From: Paraburkholderia sabiae
Lineage (GTDB): Bacteria > Pseudomonadota > Gammaproteobacteria > Burkholderiales > Burkholderiaceae
Length of the DNA: 64,000 nt
Reading direction: 5' to 3'
NCBI RefSeq assembly: GCF_030412785.1
Contig: NZ_CP125295.1
Location: forward strand, 6,386,001-6,450,000
The first letter of the stretch is position 1; each line of letters begins with the position of its first letter. The notes under the pieces are model-generated. The model was not told the origin of the DNA and ran no database searches. It worked only from the letters and a program-made list of their open reading frames with translations. The position numbers and the translations under genes are program-made. Positions 1 to 9,681 of this stretch are shown piece after piece.

Positions 1-1
1 C

Positions 2-1012
2 ACGCAGGCGGGTGCGAACGGCGCTGGCCTCGACGCGACGCAGCTCAAGTATGTGCAGCAGATCGAGCGCAACACGCAGCAGCGCATCGACGCGATCCTC
101 GGACCGATGTTCGGCTCGGGCAACGCGCATTCGTCGGTGAGCGCGGACATCGATTTCTCGAAGAACGAGCAGACCTCGGAGCGGTATGCCCCGAACAACG
201 ATCCGCAGCAGGCCTCGATTCGCAGCCAGCAGACCAGCACGGCAACCGAAATGTCGCAGAGCGGTGCGTCGGGCGTGCCGGGCGCACTGTCGAATCAGCC
301 GCCGCAGCCGGCGTCCGCACCGATCACGGCGAGCGCGAATGGCGCCAGCGGCGTGACGACGACGCCCGTCAGCGACCACAAGGACTCGACCACCAACTAC
401 GAGCTGAGCAAGACCGTGAGCCACACGGAGCAGGCGGTTGGCGGCATCAAGCGCCTGTCGGTGGCCGTGGTGGTGAACTACATGCGTGTCGTCGACGCAA
501 AGGGTCACGCGACGATGCAGCCCATTTCCGCCGACAAGCTCGCGCAGGTCGATCAGCTGGTCAAGGAAGCGATGGGTTACAGCCAGGCGCGCGGCGACAC
601 GGTCAAGGTGATCAGCAGCGCGTTCCAGCAGATCGCCGATCCGGATGCCGACCTGCCGTGGTGGCGCACGAAGGACATGATCGCGATGTACAAGCAGATC
701 GCGACGTACGCCGGCATCGGTCTGGTCGCCCTGTTCCTGTACTTCGTGATGGTGAAGCCGGCCCTGCGCCGCGCGTTCCCGCCGCCGCCGGAAGTCGTCG
801 CTGCACTGCCGTCGCCGGATGAACCGGTGCTCGACGGCCTGCCGAGCGCGGCAGCCGTGGCAGCGGAAGAGGAAGTCGAAGGATCGCTGGTCTCGCTGGA
901 AAGCGACAAGGCCAAATATGAGCGGAACCTCGAATATGCGCGTCAGATCGCGCGTCAGGATCCGAAGATTGTTGCAACCGTCGTGAAGAGCTGGGTGTCC
1001 GATGAGCACTGA
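2..1012 (+). CDS. fliF: FliF, flagellar MS-ring protein (5' end outside window)
   Basis: The reading frame is open from the first bases of the window, so only about the last 336 residues are present. FliF forms the MS ring in the inner membrane, on which rotor and export gate assemble. Visible are the late periplasmic ring-building region (LDATQLKYVQQIE near the left edge), an S/A/P/Q-rich loop, the C-terminal transmembrane helix (around IGLVALFLYFVMV, roughly nt 715-760) and a cytoplasmic tail ending in YERNLEYARQIARQDPKIV, the FliG-binding segment. The stop overlaps the fliG start by 11 bp, indicating translational coupling. The internal ATG at 53 is not the true start because homology continues upstream of it. 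Confidence 0.96.
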   Translation, partial: TQAGANGAGLDATQLKYVQQIERNTQQRIDAILGPMFGSGNAHSSVSADIDFSKNEQTSERYAPNNDPQQASIRSQQTSTATEMSQSGASGVPGALSNQPPQPASAPITASANGASGVTTTPVSDHKDSTTNYELSKTVSHTEQAVGGIKRLSVAVVVNYMRVVDAKGHATMQPISADKLAQVDQLVKEAMGYSQARGDTVKVISSAFQQIADPDADLPWWRTKDMIAMYKQIATYAGIGLVALFLYFVMVKPALRRAFPPPPEVVAALPSPDEPVLDGLPSAAAVAAEEEVEGSLVSLESDKAKYERNLEYARQIARQDPKIVATVVKSWVSDEH

Positions 1013-1997
1013 AGGCGTATTGAAGAGCGCGCTCCTGCTGATGTCGATTGGCGAGGAAGAGGCGGCTCAGGTATTCAAGTTTCTGGGTCCGCGTGAAGTC
1101 CAGAAGATCGGCGTCGCGATGGCGTCGCTGAAGAACATCACGCGTGAACAGATCGACGAGGTGCTGCACGAGTTCGTCTCCGAGGCGGACAAGCACACTG
1201 CCCTGTCGCTCGATTCGAACGATTACATCCGCTCCGTGCTGACGAAGGCGCTCGGCGACGACAAGGCGGGCGCGATCATCGACCGTATCCTGCAAGGCAG
1301 CGATACGAGCGGCATCGAAGGTCTGAAGTGGATGGATTCGGCAGCTGTCGCCGAACTGATCAAGAACGAGCACCCGCAGATAATCGCGACGATCCTCGTG
1401 CACCTGGACCGCGATCAGGCGTCGGAAATCGTCGCCTGCTTCACGGAACGTCTGCGCAACGACGTGCTGCTGCGGATCGCGACGCTCGACGGCATTCAGC
1501 CCGCCGCGCTGCGCGAACTCGACGACGTGCTGACGGGCCTGCTCTCGGGCAGCGACAACCTGAAGCGCAGCCCGATGGGCGGCATTCGCACGGCAGCGGA
1601 AATTCTCAACTTCCTGCCGGGCAATCACGAAGAGTCGGTCATCGACAACGTCCGCCAGTACGACGCGGAACTCGCGCAGAAGATCATCGACCAGATGTTC
1701 GTGTTCGACAACCTGATCGACCTGGAAGACCGCGCGATCCAGCTGCTGCTGAAGGAAGTCGAGTCCGAGACGCTGATCATCTCGCTGAAGGGCGCGCAGC
1801 CCGCGCTGCGCCAGAAGTTCCTGTCGAACATGTCGCAGCGTGCAGCCGAGCTGCTCGCGGAAGACCTCGACGCACGCGGCCCGGTCCGCGTGTCGGAAGT
1901 GGAAACGCAACAGCGCAAGATCCTCCAGGTCGTGCGCAATCTCGCCGAATCGGGAGCAATCGTGATCGGCGGCAAGGCAGAAGATGCATATGTCTGA
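1002..1997 (+). CDS. fliG: FliG, flagellar motor switch protein
   Basis: 331 residues, the usual FliG length. FliG sits on the cytoplasmic face of the MS ring and converts stator ion flow into torque. The N-terminal domain binds FliF. The middle domain carries the EHPQ signature (NEHPQIIATIL, about residue 125), which contacts FliM. The C-terminal domain contains the charged torque helix (DLEDRAIQLLLKEVESETL). The start overlaps the end of fliF and the end overlaps fliH, so fliFGH are translationally coupled. Identity is secure. Confidence 0.97.
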   Translation: MSTEGVLKSALLLMSIGEEEAAQVFKFLGPREVQKIGVAMASLKNITREQIDEVLHEFVSEADKHTALSLDSNDYIRSVLTKALGDDKAGAIIDRILQGSDTSGIEGLKWMDSAAVAELIKNEHPQIIATILVHLDRDQASEIVACFTERLRNDVLLRIATLDGIQPAALRELDDVLTGLLSGSDNLKRSPMGGIRTAAEILNFLPGNHEESVIDNVRQYDAELAQKIIDQMFVFDNLIDLEDRAIQLLLKEVESETLIISLKGAQPALRQKFLSNMSQRAAELLAEDLDARGPVRVSEVETQQRKILQVVRNLAESGAIVIGGKAEDAYV

Positions 1998-2664
1998 CCA
2001 CGACTCCACGCGCAAGGAAAGCCTCTCGGCCTACCAGCGCTGGGAGATGGCCTCGTTCGACCCGGTGCCGGAACCCGAGCCCGAAGAAATCGACGACGGC
2101 GCGTTCGAAGCGGAACTGCAGCGCCTGCGCGACGCCGCGCACGCGCAAGGTGTCGCGTCCGGCCACGTGGCCGGCCAGGCGCTCGGCTATCAGGCCGGTT
2201 ACGAGCAGGGCCGCGCACAAGGTTTCGAGCAGGGTCAGGCGGAAGCGCGCGCGGAAGCCTCGCAGCTCGCCGCACTCGCCGAAACGTTCAAGGCCGCGCT
2301 CGACAACGCGCAGCACGAACTGTCGGAAACGATCGTCGCGCTCGCGCTCGACATCGCGCAACAAGTCGTACGCCAGCACGTTCAACACGACCCGACGGCG
2401 CTCATCGCCGCCGCGCGTGAAGTGATGGCGACAGAACCGGCGCTGGTCGGCGCGCCTGCTCTGATCGTGAGTCCTGCCGATCTGCCCGTCGTCGAAGCGT
2501 ATCTGCTGGAAGAACTGCAGACGCGTGGCTGGAACGTGCGCACCGACCCCGCGATCGAACGCGGCGGTTGCCGCGCCGTATCCACGACGGGCGAAGTAGA
2601 CGCCGGCATCGCGACGCGCTGGGAGCGCGTCACCGCTGCACTCGGCAAGGCAAGCACATGGTAA
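1984..2664 (+). CDS. fliH: FliH, negative regulator of the flagellar export ATPase
   Basis: 226 residues. FliH dimers bind and restrain the FliI ATPase and link it to the C ring through FliN. An acidic N-terminal part ([13 protein letters not shown]) is followed by an uninterrupted glycine ladder, with Gly at residues 56, 60, 64, 68, 72, 76, 80 and 84 (GxxxG repeats). That ladder is a recognised FliH hallmark allowing close helix packing. The C-terminal half is the FliI-binding domain. Two in-frame ATGs (1984 and 1990) are possible; both overlap fliG. The stop overlaps the start of fliI by 7 bp. Confidence 0.94.
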   Translation: MHMSDHDSTRKESLSAYQRWEMASFDPVPEPEPEEIDDGAFEAELQRLRDAAHAQGVASGHVAGQALGYQAGYEQGRAQGFEQGQAEARAEASQLAALAETFKAALDNAQHELSETIVALALDIAQQVVRQHVQHDPTALIAAAREVMATEPALVGAPALIVSPADLPVVEAYLLEELQTRGWNVRTDPAIERGGCRAVSTTGEVDAGIATRWERVTAALGKASTW

Positions 2665-4301
2665 AGCCGACCATCGAAGATATTCAGCACAGCGATCTCA
2701 CGCCGCTCGAACGCGAGCTGGCGCTGGCATCGTTCGGCGCGGAAGCGCTCACCGTCGCGCAGATGGAAGAGTCGCTCGCGGCGCTCGAATCCGCGATTTC
2801 GGATGCCCACGCGGGCGCCGACGCGAAGTCTTCCGACGAACCCAAAGCGAGCGCGCCGCATCCCGAAGCCGCGCCCGCGAGCCGCGAATTGGCACCCGCG
2901 CCCAAGCGCACGCCCGATCCCGCGCTGCTCGACAATCCGCATCTGCAAGCGTGGCGCAATCGCCTGACTGGCCTGCGCGAGCGCAACCAGATTGCCCGTC
3001 CGCTGCGCGCGTGCGGCCGTCTGACGCGCGCGGCCGGTCTCGTGCTCGAAGCCGTCGGCCTGCGTCTCGCCGTCGGTTCGGAAGTGATGATCGAGTTGCC
3101 GCCCGGCAGCACGCGCACGATGGCGGAAGCCGAAGTGGTCGGCTTTCACGGCGACAAGCTCTTTCTGATGCCGACGACGGAAGTCGCCGGTCTGTTGCCC
3201 GGCGCGCGCGTCTATCCGCTGGAAGTCGCGCCCATCGCCGATCCGATGGCGGGCGCGAAGCGTCTGCCCGTCGGCTGGGAACTGCTCGGCCGCGTGGTCG
3301 ATGCGTCGGGCAAGCCGCTCGACGGCTTCGGTCCGCTCAACTCGCGCAACGACGCGCCGCTCACTGCGCCGACCATCAACCCGCTGCATCGCGAGCCGAT
3401 TCACAAGGTGCTCGACGTCGGCGTGCGCGCGATCAACGCGCTGCTCACCGTCGGACGCGGCCAGCGCATGGGCCTGTTCGCGGGTTCGGGCGTCGGTAAA
3501 TCGGTGCTGCTCGGCACGATGGCGCGCTACACCAGCGCGGAAGTGATCGTGATCGGCCTGATCGGCGAACGCGGCCGCGAAGTGAAGGAATTCATCGAAC
3601 AGATTCTCGGCGAGGAAGGTCTCGCGCGCTCGGTCGTGGTGGCCGCGCCTGCCGACGTCTCGCCGCTGCTGCGGATGCAGGGCGCCGCCTACGCGACGTC
3701 GCTCGCCGAATATTTCCGCGATCAGGGCAAGCACGTGCTGCTGCTGATGGATTCGCTGACGCGTTACGCGATGGCGCAGCGCGAGATCGCGCTCGCGATC
3801 GGCGAACCGCCCGCGACCAAGGGCTATCCGCCTTCCGTGTTCGCGAAGCTGCCGGCGCTCGTCGAGCGCACGGGCAACGGTCCCGAAGGCGGCGGCTCGA
3901 TCACCGCGTTCTATACGGTGCTGACGGAAGGCGACGACCAGCAGGACCCGATCGCCGACTCGGCGCGCGCGATTCTCGACGGCCACATCGTGCTGTCGCG
4001 CGCACTCGCCGAAGCGGGCCACTATCCCGCGATCGACATCGAAGCATCGATCAGCCGCGCGATGACGGCGCTGATCAACGACGCGCATCTCGACCGCACG
4101 CGCCAGTTCAAGCAGATGCTGTCGCGCTACCAGCGCAACCGCGATCTGATCAACGTGGGCGCGTATTCGGCGGGGCGCGACGCCGTGCTCGACAAGGCCA
4201 TCGCGCTGTATCCGCGTATGGAAGCATTTTTGCAGCAAGGTTTTCGCGAAAGCGCGGGCTTCGATGCCAGCGTGGCGCACCTCGACTCGCTGTTCGGCTA
4301 G
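2658..4301 (+). CDS. fliI: FliI, flagellum-specific export ATPase
   Basis: 547 residues from the ATG at 2658, which overlaps the fliH stop; an in-frame start further upstream would lie wholly inside fliH. FliI is an F1-beta-like hexameric ATPase of the flagellar type III export apparatus. It has a Walker A loop GSGVGKS (about residues 276-282), the [19 protein letters not shown] segment with the Walker B Asp, and the export-ATPase signature [20 protein letters not shown]. About the first 90 residues form an A/P/E-rich extension, making it longer than the roughly 457-residue enteric enzyme. It is followed by fliJ after 14 bp with a strong ribosome-binding site. Confidence 0.96.
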   Translation: MVKPTIEDIQHSDLTPLERELALASFGAEALTVAQMEESLAALESAISDAHAGADAKSSDEPKASAPHPEAAPASRELAPAPKRTPDPALLDNPHLQAWRNRLTGLRERNQIARPLRACGRLTRAAGLVLEAVGLRLAVGSEVMIELPPGSTRTMAEAEVVGFHGDKLFLMPTTEVAGLLPGARVYPLEVAPIADPMAGAKRLPVGWELLGRVVDASGKPLDGFGPLNSRNDAPLTAPTINPLHREPIHKVLDVGVRAINALLTVGRGQRMGLFAGSGVGKSVLLGTMARYTSAEVIVIGLIGERGREVKEFIEQILGEEGLARSVVVAAPADVSPLLRMQGAAYATSLAEYFRDQGKHVLLLMDSLTRYAMAQREIALAIGEPPATKGYPPSVFAKLPALVERTGNGPEGGGSITAFYTVLTEGDDQQDPIADSARAILDGHIVLSRALAEAGHYPAIDIEASISRAMTALINDAHLDRTRQFKQMLSRYQRNRDLINVGAYSAGRDAVLDKAIALYPRMEAFLQQGFRESAGFDASVAHLDSLFG

Positions 4302-4315
4302 GAGGTAACAGACGC

Positions 4316-4765
4316 ATGAGCAAGCACTTCCCGATCAAGACGCTGATTGGTCTCGCGCAGGACGACGTCGACGCCGCCGCGCGCAAGCTCGGCCGCGTGC
4401 AGCGCGAGCGCAACGAAGTCGAAGCGCAGCTGAACTCGCTCGTCGAGTACCGCGACGAATATCACCGCCGTTTCACCGAGACGGCGAAGGCAGGCATGCC
4501 CGCCGGCAACATGCGCAACTTTCAGGCGTTCATCGACACGCTCGACGCCGCGATCGACCAGCAGCGTCAGTTGCTGGCGACGGCGACGGCGCGCGTCGAA
4601 GCGGCCAAGCCGGAATGGCAGCGCAGCAAGCAGAAGCTCGGCTCTTATGAAGTACTGGAAGCACGCGGCATCGCCGCCGAAGCCAAGGTCGCGGCCCGCC
4701 GCGATCAACGGGACGCCGACGAATACGGCGCACGAATTCTCCGGATGCGCGCAGAAGGCGCGTGA
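4316..4765 (+). CDS. fliJ: FliJ, flagellar export chaperone/ATPase stalk
   Basis: 149 residues, almost entirely predicted alpha-helical coiled coil rich in Arg, Gln, Glu and Ala, as expected of FliJ. FliJ inserts like a gamma-subunit stalk into the FliI ring and escorts chaperones to FlhA. A textbook ribosome-binding site (AGGAGG) lies just before the ATG. The position between fliI and fliK is the canonical one and supports the call, since FliJ sequences are poorly conserved. Confidence 0.92.
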   Translation: MSKHFPIKTLIGLAQDDVDAAARKLGRVQRERNEVEAQLNSLVEYRDEYHRRFTETAKAGMPAGNMRNFQAFIDTLDAAIDQQRQLLATATARVEAAKPEWQRSKQKLGSYEVLEARGIAAEAKVAARRDQRDADEYGARILRMRAEGA

Positions 4766-4829
4766 ACACGCCGCCCGCCGCACACGATGCGGCGCGCATC
4801 GGGACTGACACGACCACACGAGATCCAGC

Positions 4830-6347
4830 ATGTCGCCTCTTTCACTGATCAACTCGCTGCTCGGCTCGACGAGCGGCTCATCGGGCAGCAGCGCGTCGAA
4901 CGGCGCGAACGCCGGCAGCGCACTGCCCTTCTCGACCACGCTGCAGCAGAGCATCAACGCGCAGAACCTGGCCGCCGCGCCCGCGCCTTCGCCGGCACCG
5001 AGCGCGCCTGCACCGACGCCGTCGCCATCGGCATCGAACGGTTCGAGCGTGCACGACGCGCCGCCCGCCGACGATTCGTCGAAGAACACCAGCGCGTCGG
5101 ATAGCTCGAACAGCACCGACAGCACGAAGTCCGCGAGCCAGAGCGACAGCACGCAGCAAAGCGGCGCGGCGAACGGCGCCAATGGTGCGAACGGCACGAG
5201 CGGCAAGGACAAGACCGATACGGCTTCGAAGTCGAACGACGCCGCGCCGACCAAGGACGCCGCCGCCGCTGAGACGGCAGCCGCCGCAGCAGCAGCCGCT
5301 GCCGCCGCACAGGCGCAAGCCCAGGCAAGCGATGCTGCGGACGCAGCGAATGCCGCGGCGCAGCCGTCGACGCCCGCTTCGACTCCCGTCGTGGGCAACA
5401 CGACCACGCCTGTGATCCAGACGCCGTCGAAGAAAATCGCATCGCTCGATCCGAAACAGACTCAAGACGCGTTGCAGGCTGCGTTCGCTGCTTTGGCGAG
5501 CGGCCAGGGCGTCGCGCCCGCAGCGGGCGCAACGGCGTCTGCAAGTTCGAGCGGCGCGGCCGTCACCGGCGATGCGACGCTCGGCGGACGTGGCGCGGGT
5601 GCAGGCAAGGGCCTGACGTTCGGCGACCTGCACGCGGCGAAGGGCGACGCAACGGCGTCGAACGCGACCGCCGCAGCAGCACCGGCTGCCGGCGCAGCCG
5701 CGCAGCCGAGCCCGGCCGAAACGCTCGCCGCAGCCGCTGCCGGCGCGAACGCCGCACAGGCGGCGCCCGTCCCCGCCGCAGCGGCCGACACGAACGCAGC
5801 GCTCGCCGCGACCCAGGCTGCATCGGCGGCCGCTGCCGCGAGCGCAACGACCACGCTGACGCAAGGCGCGAATCCGACAACGGCCGCAATGGCGAACGCG
5901 ATCGCGCCGCAAGTCGGCGCACACGACTGGGAAGACGCCTTCAGCCAGAAGGTCGTGTTCCTCACCAACGCGCATCAGCAGACGGCGGAACTCACGCTCA
6001 ACCCGCGCGACCTCGGGCCTCTACAGGTCGTCCTCCAGGTTGCCGATAACCATGCACATGCCCTTTTTGTTTCGCAGCATCAGCAGGTGCGCGACGCGGT
6101 CGAAGCCGCGCTGCCGAAACTACGCGAAGCGATGGAACAAGGCGGCATCGGGTTGGGAAGCGCGAGCGTCAGCGACGGCTTTGCCCGGCAGACCAGCCAG
6201 CAGGGTCAGGACCAGAGCGGCGGTTCTCGTAGCGGGCGGGGCGGCAGTGGCCGCGGTGACGTGGGTGTCGATGTTGTGGACGCTGGCGCGACGAGCGTGC
6301 GGGTGCCTGTGCGGCGCACGGTTGGGCTTGTCGATACGTTTGCGTGA
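4830..6347 (+). CDS. fliK: FliK, hook-length control protein
   Basis: 505 residues. FliK is exported as a molecular ruler and then touches FlhB to switch secretion from hook to filament substrates. Residues 1-360 are low complexity (Ala/Ser/Thr/Gln, including long Ala runs), typical of the ruler region. From about residue 370 there is the folded C-terminal domain (ELTLNPRDLGPLQVVLQV, then a segment ending in ALPKLREAMEQGGI), which is the FliK export-switch domain. The final 40 or so codons shift toward T-ending codons and Gly/Arg/Val residues compared with the rest of the gene. This change coincides with the nearby palindromic repeat that begins 46 bp after the stop. Confidence 0.93.
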   Translation: MSPLSLINSLLGSTSGSSGSSASNGANAGSALPFSTTLQQSINAQNLAAAPAPSPAPSAPAPTPSPSASNGSSVHDAPPADDSSKNTSASDSSNSTDSTKSASQSDSTQQSGAANGANGANGTSGKDKTDTASKSNDAAPTKDAAAAETAAAAAAAAAAAQAQAQASDAADAANAAAQPSTPASTPVVGNTTTPVIQTPSKKIASLDPKQTQDALQAAFAALASGQGVAPAAGATASASSSGAAVTGDATLGGRGAGAGKGLTFGDLHAAKGDATASNATAAAAPAAGAAAQPSPAETLAAAAAGANAAQAAPVPAAAADTNAALAATQAASAAAAASATTTLTQGANPTTAAMANAIAPQVGAHDWEDAFSQKVVFLTNAHQQTAELTLNPRDLGPLQVVLQVADNHAHALFVSQHQQVRDAVEAALPKLREAMEQGGIGLGSASVSDGFARQTSQQGQDQSGGSRSGRGGSGRGDVGVDVVDAGATSVRVPVRRTVGLVDTFA

Positions 6348-6392
6348 TCTTTTGATGCTGGGCGCATGGCCCATCGGTGCGCTTGTTGCCTC

Positions 6393-6891
6393 TGGCGGCA
6401 TCCGCTCTATCGTTTCGGTTTATTAGCGTTGCCCCTGTGCGGGGCGGCAGTTACTTTCTTTGCCGCCGCAAAGAAAGTAACCAAAGAAAGCGGCTTCAAA
6501 CCCCCGGTGCCTGCCAGGTTCGCACTTCGGCATGCCGCAGTTGAGCTGTCGCGCAGCGACGCAAACACTCCGTAGAAAGCCCGAAATCGGGTGCGCGCAG
6601 CGTCAAAAATTACACCTGACCGGAGCACATGGGTCGGCCTGGTTTGCGGCGGTATGTGCGCAAAGGTTGCGTGGTGTTGTCGCGCCGTGCGCGGTTGACT
6701 GCGGGGTTTCTACGGAGTGTTCGCGTCGCGGCGCGATAGCTCAACTGCGGGATGCCGTGGTGGTGCGCTGGCGGGCACCGGAGGTTTGAAGCGGCTTTCT
6801 TTGGTTACTTTCTTTGCCGCTGCAAAGAAAGTAACTGCCGCCCCGCACAGGGGCAACGCGTGAAGAGCGAAAACGCATCGCGGATGCCAGC
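6393..6891. repeat. Long palindromic intergenic element, copy 1 (type B arms)
   Basis: An imperfect palindrome of about 499 bp fills most of the fliK-fliL gap (6348-7033). The ends are GGCATCCGC and GCGGATGCC. Each arm has two local hairpins: H1, GCCCC/GGGGC with loop TGTGC (6431-6445; mirrored at 6840-6854), and H2, TTACTTTCTTTGC/GCAAAGAAAGTAA with a 4-nt loop (6451-6480; mirrored at 6805-6834). Inner segments also mirror each other (GCAGTTGAGCT at the left, AGCTCAACTGC at the right). Short open frames inside it are by-products of the palindrome. The remainder of the gap (6892-7033) is A/C-rich leader of fliL with nothing else recognised. Confidence 0.9.
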
Positions 6892-7033
6892 AAAAACCAG
6901 CGAACGCCAGACAAAACAAACCCGCCCCGGCAGGCAAATAAACGAGCTAACCCCGAATTTCCCTTCTTTTCGACCCATCGCTGCATCGCAAGAAACCTGA
7001 AAATTCACCTACAGCATATAGGCACTCAATTCC

Positions 7034-7537
7034 ATGGCATCCACGACCGCAAACCAGCAAGCAACTGCGAAGCCCTCTTCCCCGGGCCTCGTCAAGCGCA
7101 TTGTGTTGATCCTGCTGATCGTACTGGTCGCGGCCGGCGCAGCCGGTGCAGGCGTCTGGTTCTTCATGTCGAAGCGCGCGCCCGCCGCCGCAACGGCTGC
7201 AGCACCCGCTCCCGCACCCGCGCCCATCTTCTTCCCGCTCGAATCGATGACGGTGAACCTGCAGTCGGACGACGGGCAGCAACACTATCTGCGCATCGGT
7301 CTGACGCTGAAGCTGACCGACCAGAAGGTGCAGGAACATTTGACCGAGCATATGCCTGAGATCCGCAGCCGCGTGCTGCTCGCGCTGTCGAACAAGCATC
7401 CCGAGGAACTCGCGACGCTCGACGGCAAGAAAGCACTCGCCACGGAACTCGAAAAGCTGATCGAAGAGCCGACTGAGGCCAACGGTCAACCGGTGCACGT
7501 CTCCGACGTGCTGTTCACCGAATTCGTCGTCCAGTAA
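7034..7537 (+). CDS. fliL: FliL, flagellar basal-body-associated stator regulator
   Basis: 167 residues. FliL is a single-pass inner-membrane protein that surrounds or recruits MotAB stators and raises torque. A basic N-terminal cytoplasmic stretch precedes one membrane helix (about residues 22-45, IVLILLIVLVAAGAAGAG). A short A/P-rich linker and the periplasmic stomatin-like FliL domain follow, ending in VLFTEFVVQ, a typical FliL C-terminus. It is separated from fliK by the 499 bp palindromic element, so it may need its own promoter. The first codons use more A-ending triplets than the rest. Confidence 0.94.
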   Translation: MASTTANQQATAKPSSPGLVKRIVLILLIVLVAAGAAGAGVWFFMSKRAPAAATAAAPAPAPAPIFFPLESMTVNLQSDDGQQHYLRIGLTLKLTDQKVQEHLTEHMPEIRSRVLLALSNKHPEELATLDGKKALATELEKLIEEPTEANGQPVHVSDVLFTEFVVQ

Positions 7538-7602
7538 CCGCGCCTTGCGCTCACTGATTTGATCTTGAACCGCGCCATCGAAGGGACGCACGAGGAATAG
7601 GA

Positions 7603-8601
7603 ATGGGCCACGAAGAGTTCATGTCCCAGGAGGAGGTCGATGCCCTTCTCAAGGGCGTCACCGGCGAGTCCGACTCGCAATCCGACCAGTCCGATCGTGC
7701 CGGCGTCCGCCCGTACAACATCGCGACGCAGGAGCGCATCGTTCGCGGCCGGATGCCCGGCCTCGAAATCATCAACGACCGTTTCGCGCGACTCTTGCGC
7801 GTCGGCATTTTCAACTTCATGCGGCGCACGGCGGAAATTTCCGTCGGCCCGGTGAAGGTGCAGAAGTACAGCGAATTCACACGCAATCTGCCGATCCCGA
7901 CGAACCTGAACCTCGTCCACGTGAAGCCTCTGCGCGGCACGTCGCTGTTCGTGTTCGATCCGAACCTCGTGTTCTTCGTGGTCGACAACCTGTTTGGCGG
8001 CGACGGGCGTTTCCATACGCGCGTCGAAGGCCGCGACTTCACGCAGACCGAGCAGCGCATCATCAGCAAGCTGCTCGGGCTCGTGTTCGAGCACTACACG
8101 ACGGCATGGAAGAGCGTGCGGCCGCTGCAGTTCGAATACGTGCGCTCGGAGATGCACACGCAGTTCGCAAACGTTGCCACGCCGAACGAAATCGTGATCG
8201 TCACGCAGTTCTCGATCGAATTCGGTCCGACGGGCGGCACGCTGCATATCTGCATGCCGTACTCGATGATCGAGCCGATCCGCGACGTGCTCTCCTCGCC
8301 GATTCAGGGCGAAGCGCTCGAAGTGGACCGCCGCTGGGTGCGCGTGCTGTCGCAGCAGGTGCAGGCAGCCGAAGTGGAACTGACGGCGGATCTCGCGCAG
8401 GTCCCCGTGACGTTCCAGGAGATTCTCAACATGAAGGCGGGCGACGTGCTGCCCATCAACATTCCGGAGCACATCACCGCGAAGGTCGATGGCGTGCCCG
8501 TGATGGAATGCGGCTACGGAATTTTCAATGGGCAATATGCGTTGCGCGTGCAGAAGATGATCAGCGCAGCGGAACAGATGAAGGAAGCGGGATATGACTG
8601 A
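7603..8601 (+). CDS. fliM: FliM, flagellar motor switch protein
   Basis: 332 residues, the normal length. FliM is the C-ring component that binds phosphorylated CheY. The N-terminal CheY-binding peptide is visible (SQEEVDALL, about residues 8-16). A CheC-like middle domain that contacts FliG contains GGDGRFHTRVEGRDFTQTEQ. The C-terminal SpoA domain pairs with FliN. An AGGAATAGGA region precedes the ATG. The gene overlaps fliN by 8 bp. Confidence 0.97.
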   Translation: MGHEEFMSQEEVDALLKGVTGESDSQSDQSDRAGVRPYNIATQERIVRGRMPGLEIINDRFARLLRVGIFNFMRRTAEISVGPVKVQKYSEFTRNLPIPTNLNLVHVKPLRGTSLFVFDPNLVFFVVDNLFGGDGRFHTRVEGRDFTQTEQRIISKLLGLVFEHYTTAWKSVRPLQFEYVRSEMHTQFANVATPNEIVIVTQFSIEFGPTGGTLHICMPYSMIEPIRDVLSSPIQGEALEVDRRWVRVLSQQVQAAEVELTADLAQVPVTFQEILNMKAGDVLPINIPEHITAKVDGVPVMECGYGIFNGQYALRVQKMISAAEQMKEAGYD

Positions 8602-9058
8602 GTTGAACTCGACACCCGAAATGGATATGCCGGAAGAATCGAAAGTGAATGATCCGTTGCCAGGCTCGGGCGCAGAAGAAGCCGCGCTCGACGATTGGGC
8701 GAGCGCGCTCGCCGAGCAGAACGACAACACGGCCGTCAGCGCAAGCACGGCGGGCGTGTTCCAGCCGCTGTCGAAGGTCGAGCCGACCACGACGCGCAAC
8801 GACATCGACATGATTCTGGACATTCCCGTCCAGATGACCGTCGAACTGGGGCGCACGAAAATTGCTATTCGCAATCTGCTGCAACTTGCGCAGGGTTCCG
8901 TCGTCGAACTGGATGGTCTGGCCGGCGAGCCGATGGACGTGCTCGTGAACGGCTGCCTGATTGCACAAGGTGAAGTGGTCGTCGTGAACGACAAGTTCGG
9001 CATCCGCCTGACCGACATCATCACGCCGTCCGAGCGCATCCGGAAACTGAATCGATGA
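8594..9058 (+). CDS. fliN: FliN, flagellar motor switch protein
   Basis: 154 residues. FliN forms the base of the C ring with FliM and docks FliH. An acidic, variable N-terminal region of about 70 residues precedes the conserved SpoA domain ([20 protein letters not shown], then [20 protein letters not shown] and the C-terminal [14 protein letters not shown]). The gene overlaps fliM upstream by 8 bp and fliO downstream by 4 bp (ATGA), so translation is coupled. Confidence 0.97.
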   Translation: MTELNSTPEMDMPEESKVNDPLPGSGAEEAALDDWASALAEQNDNTAVSASTAGVFQPLSKVEPTTTRNDIDMILDIPVQMTVELGRTKIAIRNLLQLAQGSVVELDGLAGEPMDVLVNGCLIAQGEVVVVNDKFGIRLTDIITPSERIRKLNR

Positions 9059-9681
9059 AACTTGCTGTACTTCGGGCCGCGATACACGGGAGCGGCCAGC
9101 CGCTTCCGCGCCGCGCCCGTGTCATGTCGACGGTCGTGTCGGCAGTTGTAACGACTGCCGTCACGCTGTGCGCGAATCTTGCGCATGCCGCCGACATGAA
9201 TGCTGTCAACAATGCCGCGAAGATCGCCTCGGGCGTCGGCGCGGGAACGGCCGTGCCTGCTCTCGGCGTCGGCGCCGTGCTGCAGACGATCGTCGGCCTC
9301 GCGGTCGTGATCGGCCTGGTATTCGGCTTCGCCTGGCTTGCGCGCCGCTTCGGCCTGCAACCCGGCCAGCGCGGCGGGGTCGTGAAGACGATCGGCGGCA
9401 CGTCGCTCGGCGGCAAGGAGCGCGTGGCCGTCGTCGAAGTCGGCGATACGTGGCTCGTGCTGGGCGCAGCGCCCGGCAACGTACGCCTCTTGCATACGAT
9501 GCCCGCTGGGTCGACCAAGGGCAACTCTTTCACCGGCACGCCCGGCGAACCGGGCACAACCGGCGTCAACCCCGCCGGCGGCCCGGATCAGTTGAGCGGC
9601 ACCTTCGGACAACGCTTTCGCGACGCGCTCAAACACGAAGCATCCCGACGTTTCCAGCGACGCGACAGCGGAGAACAGTAA
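9055..9681 (+). CDS. fliO: FliO, flagellar export-gate assembly protein
   Basis: 208 residues. FliO helps assemble the FliP ring. A basic N-terminus followed by a hydrophobic, Ala-ending stretch (up to AHAAD, about residue 43) looks like a signal or first membrane segment. One clear transmembrane helix follows ([20 protein letters not shown], about residues 78-97) before the cytoplasmic FliO domain ([22 protein letters not shown] split around residues 112-135). The start overlaps fliN by 4 bp and the stop overlaps the fliP start (TAATG). Confidence 0.92.
   Translation: MKLAVLRAAIHGSGQPLPRRARVMSTVVSAVVTTAVTLCANLAHAADMNAVNNAAKIASGVGAGTAVPALGVGAVLQTIVGLAVVIGLVFGFAWLARRFGLQPGQRGGVVKTIGGTSLGGKERVAVVEVGDTWLVLGAAPGNVRLLHTMPAGSTKGNSFTGTPGEPGTTGVNPAGGPDQLSGTFGQRFRDALKHEASRRFQRRDSGEQ

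Noticed and set aside
6407..6628. Short open frames inside the palindromic elements (also near 6710-6937, 11634-11954, 27898-28140, 28185-28472)
   Set aside because: They recur in all element copies on both strands only because the DNA repeats and mirrors itself, lack ribosome-binding sites, and start or end in hairpin sequence.
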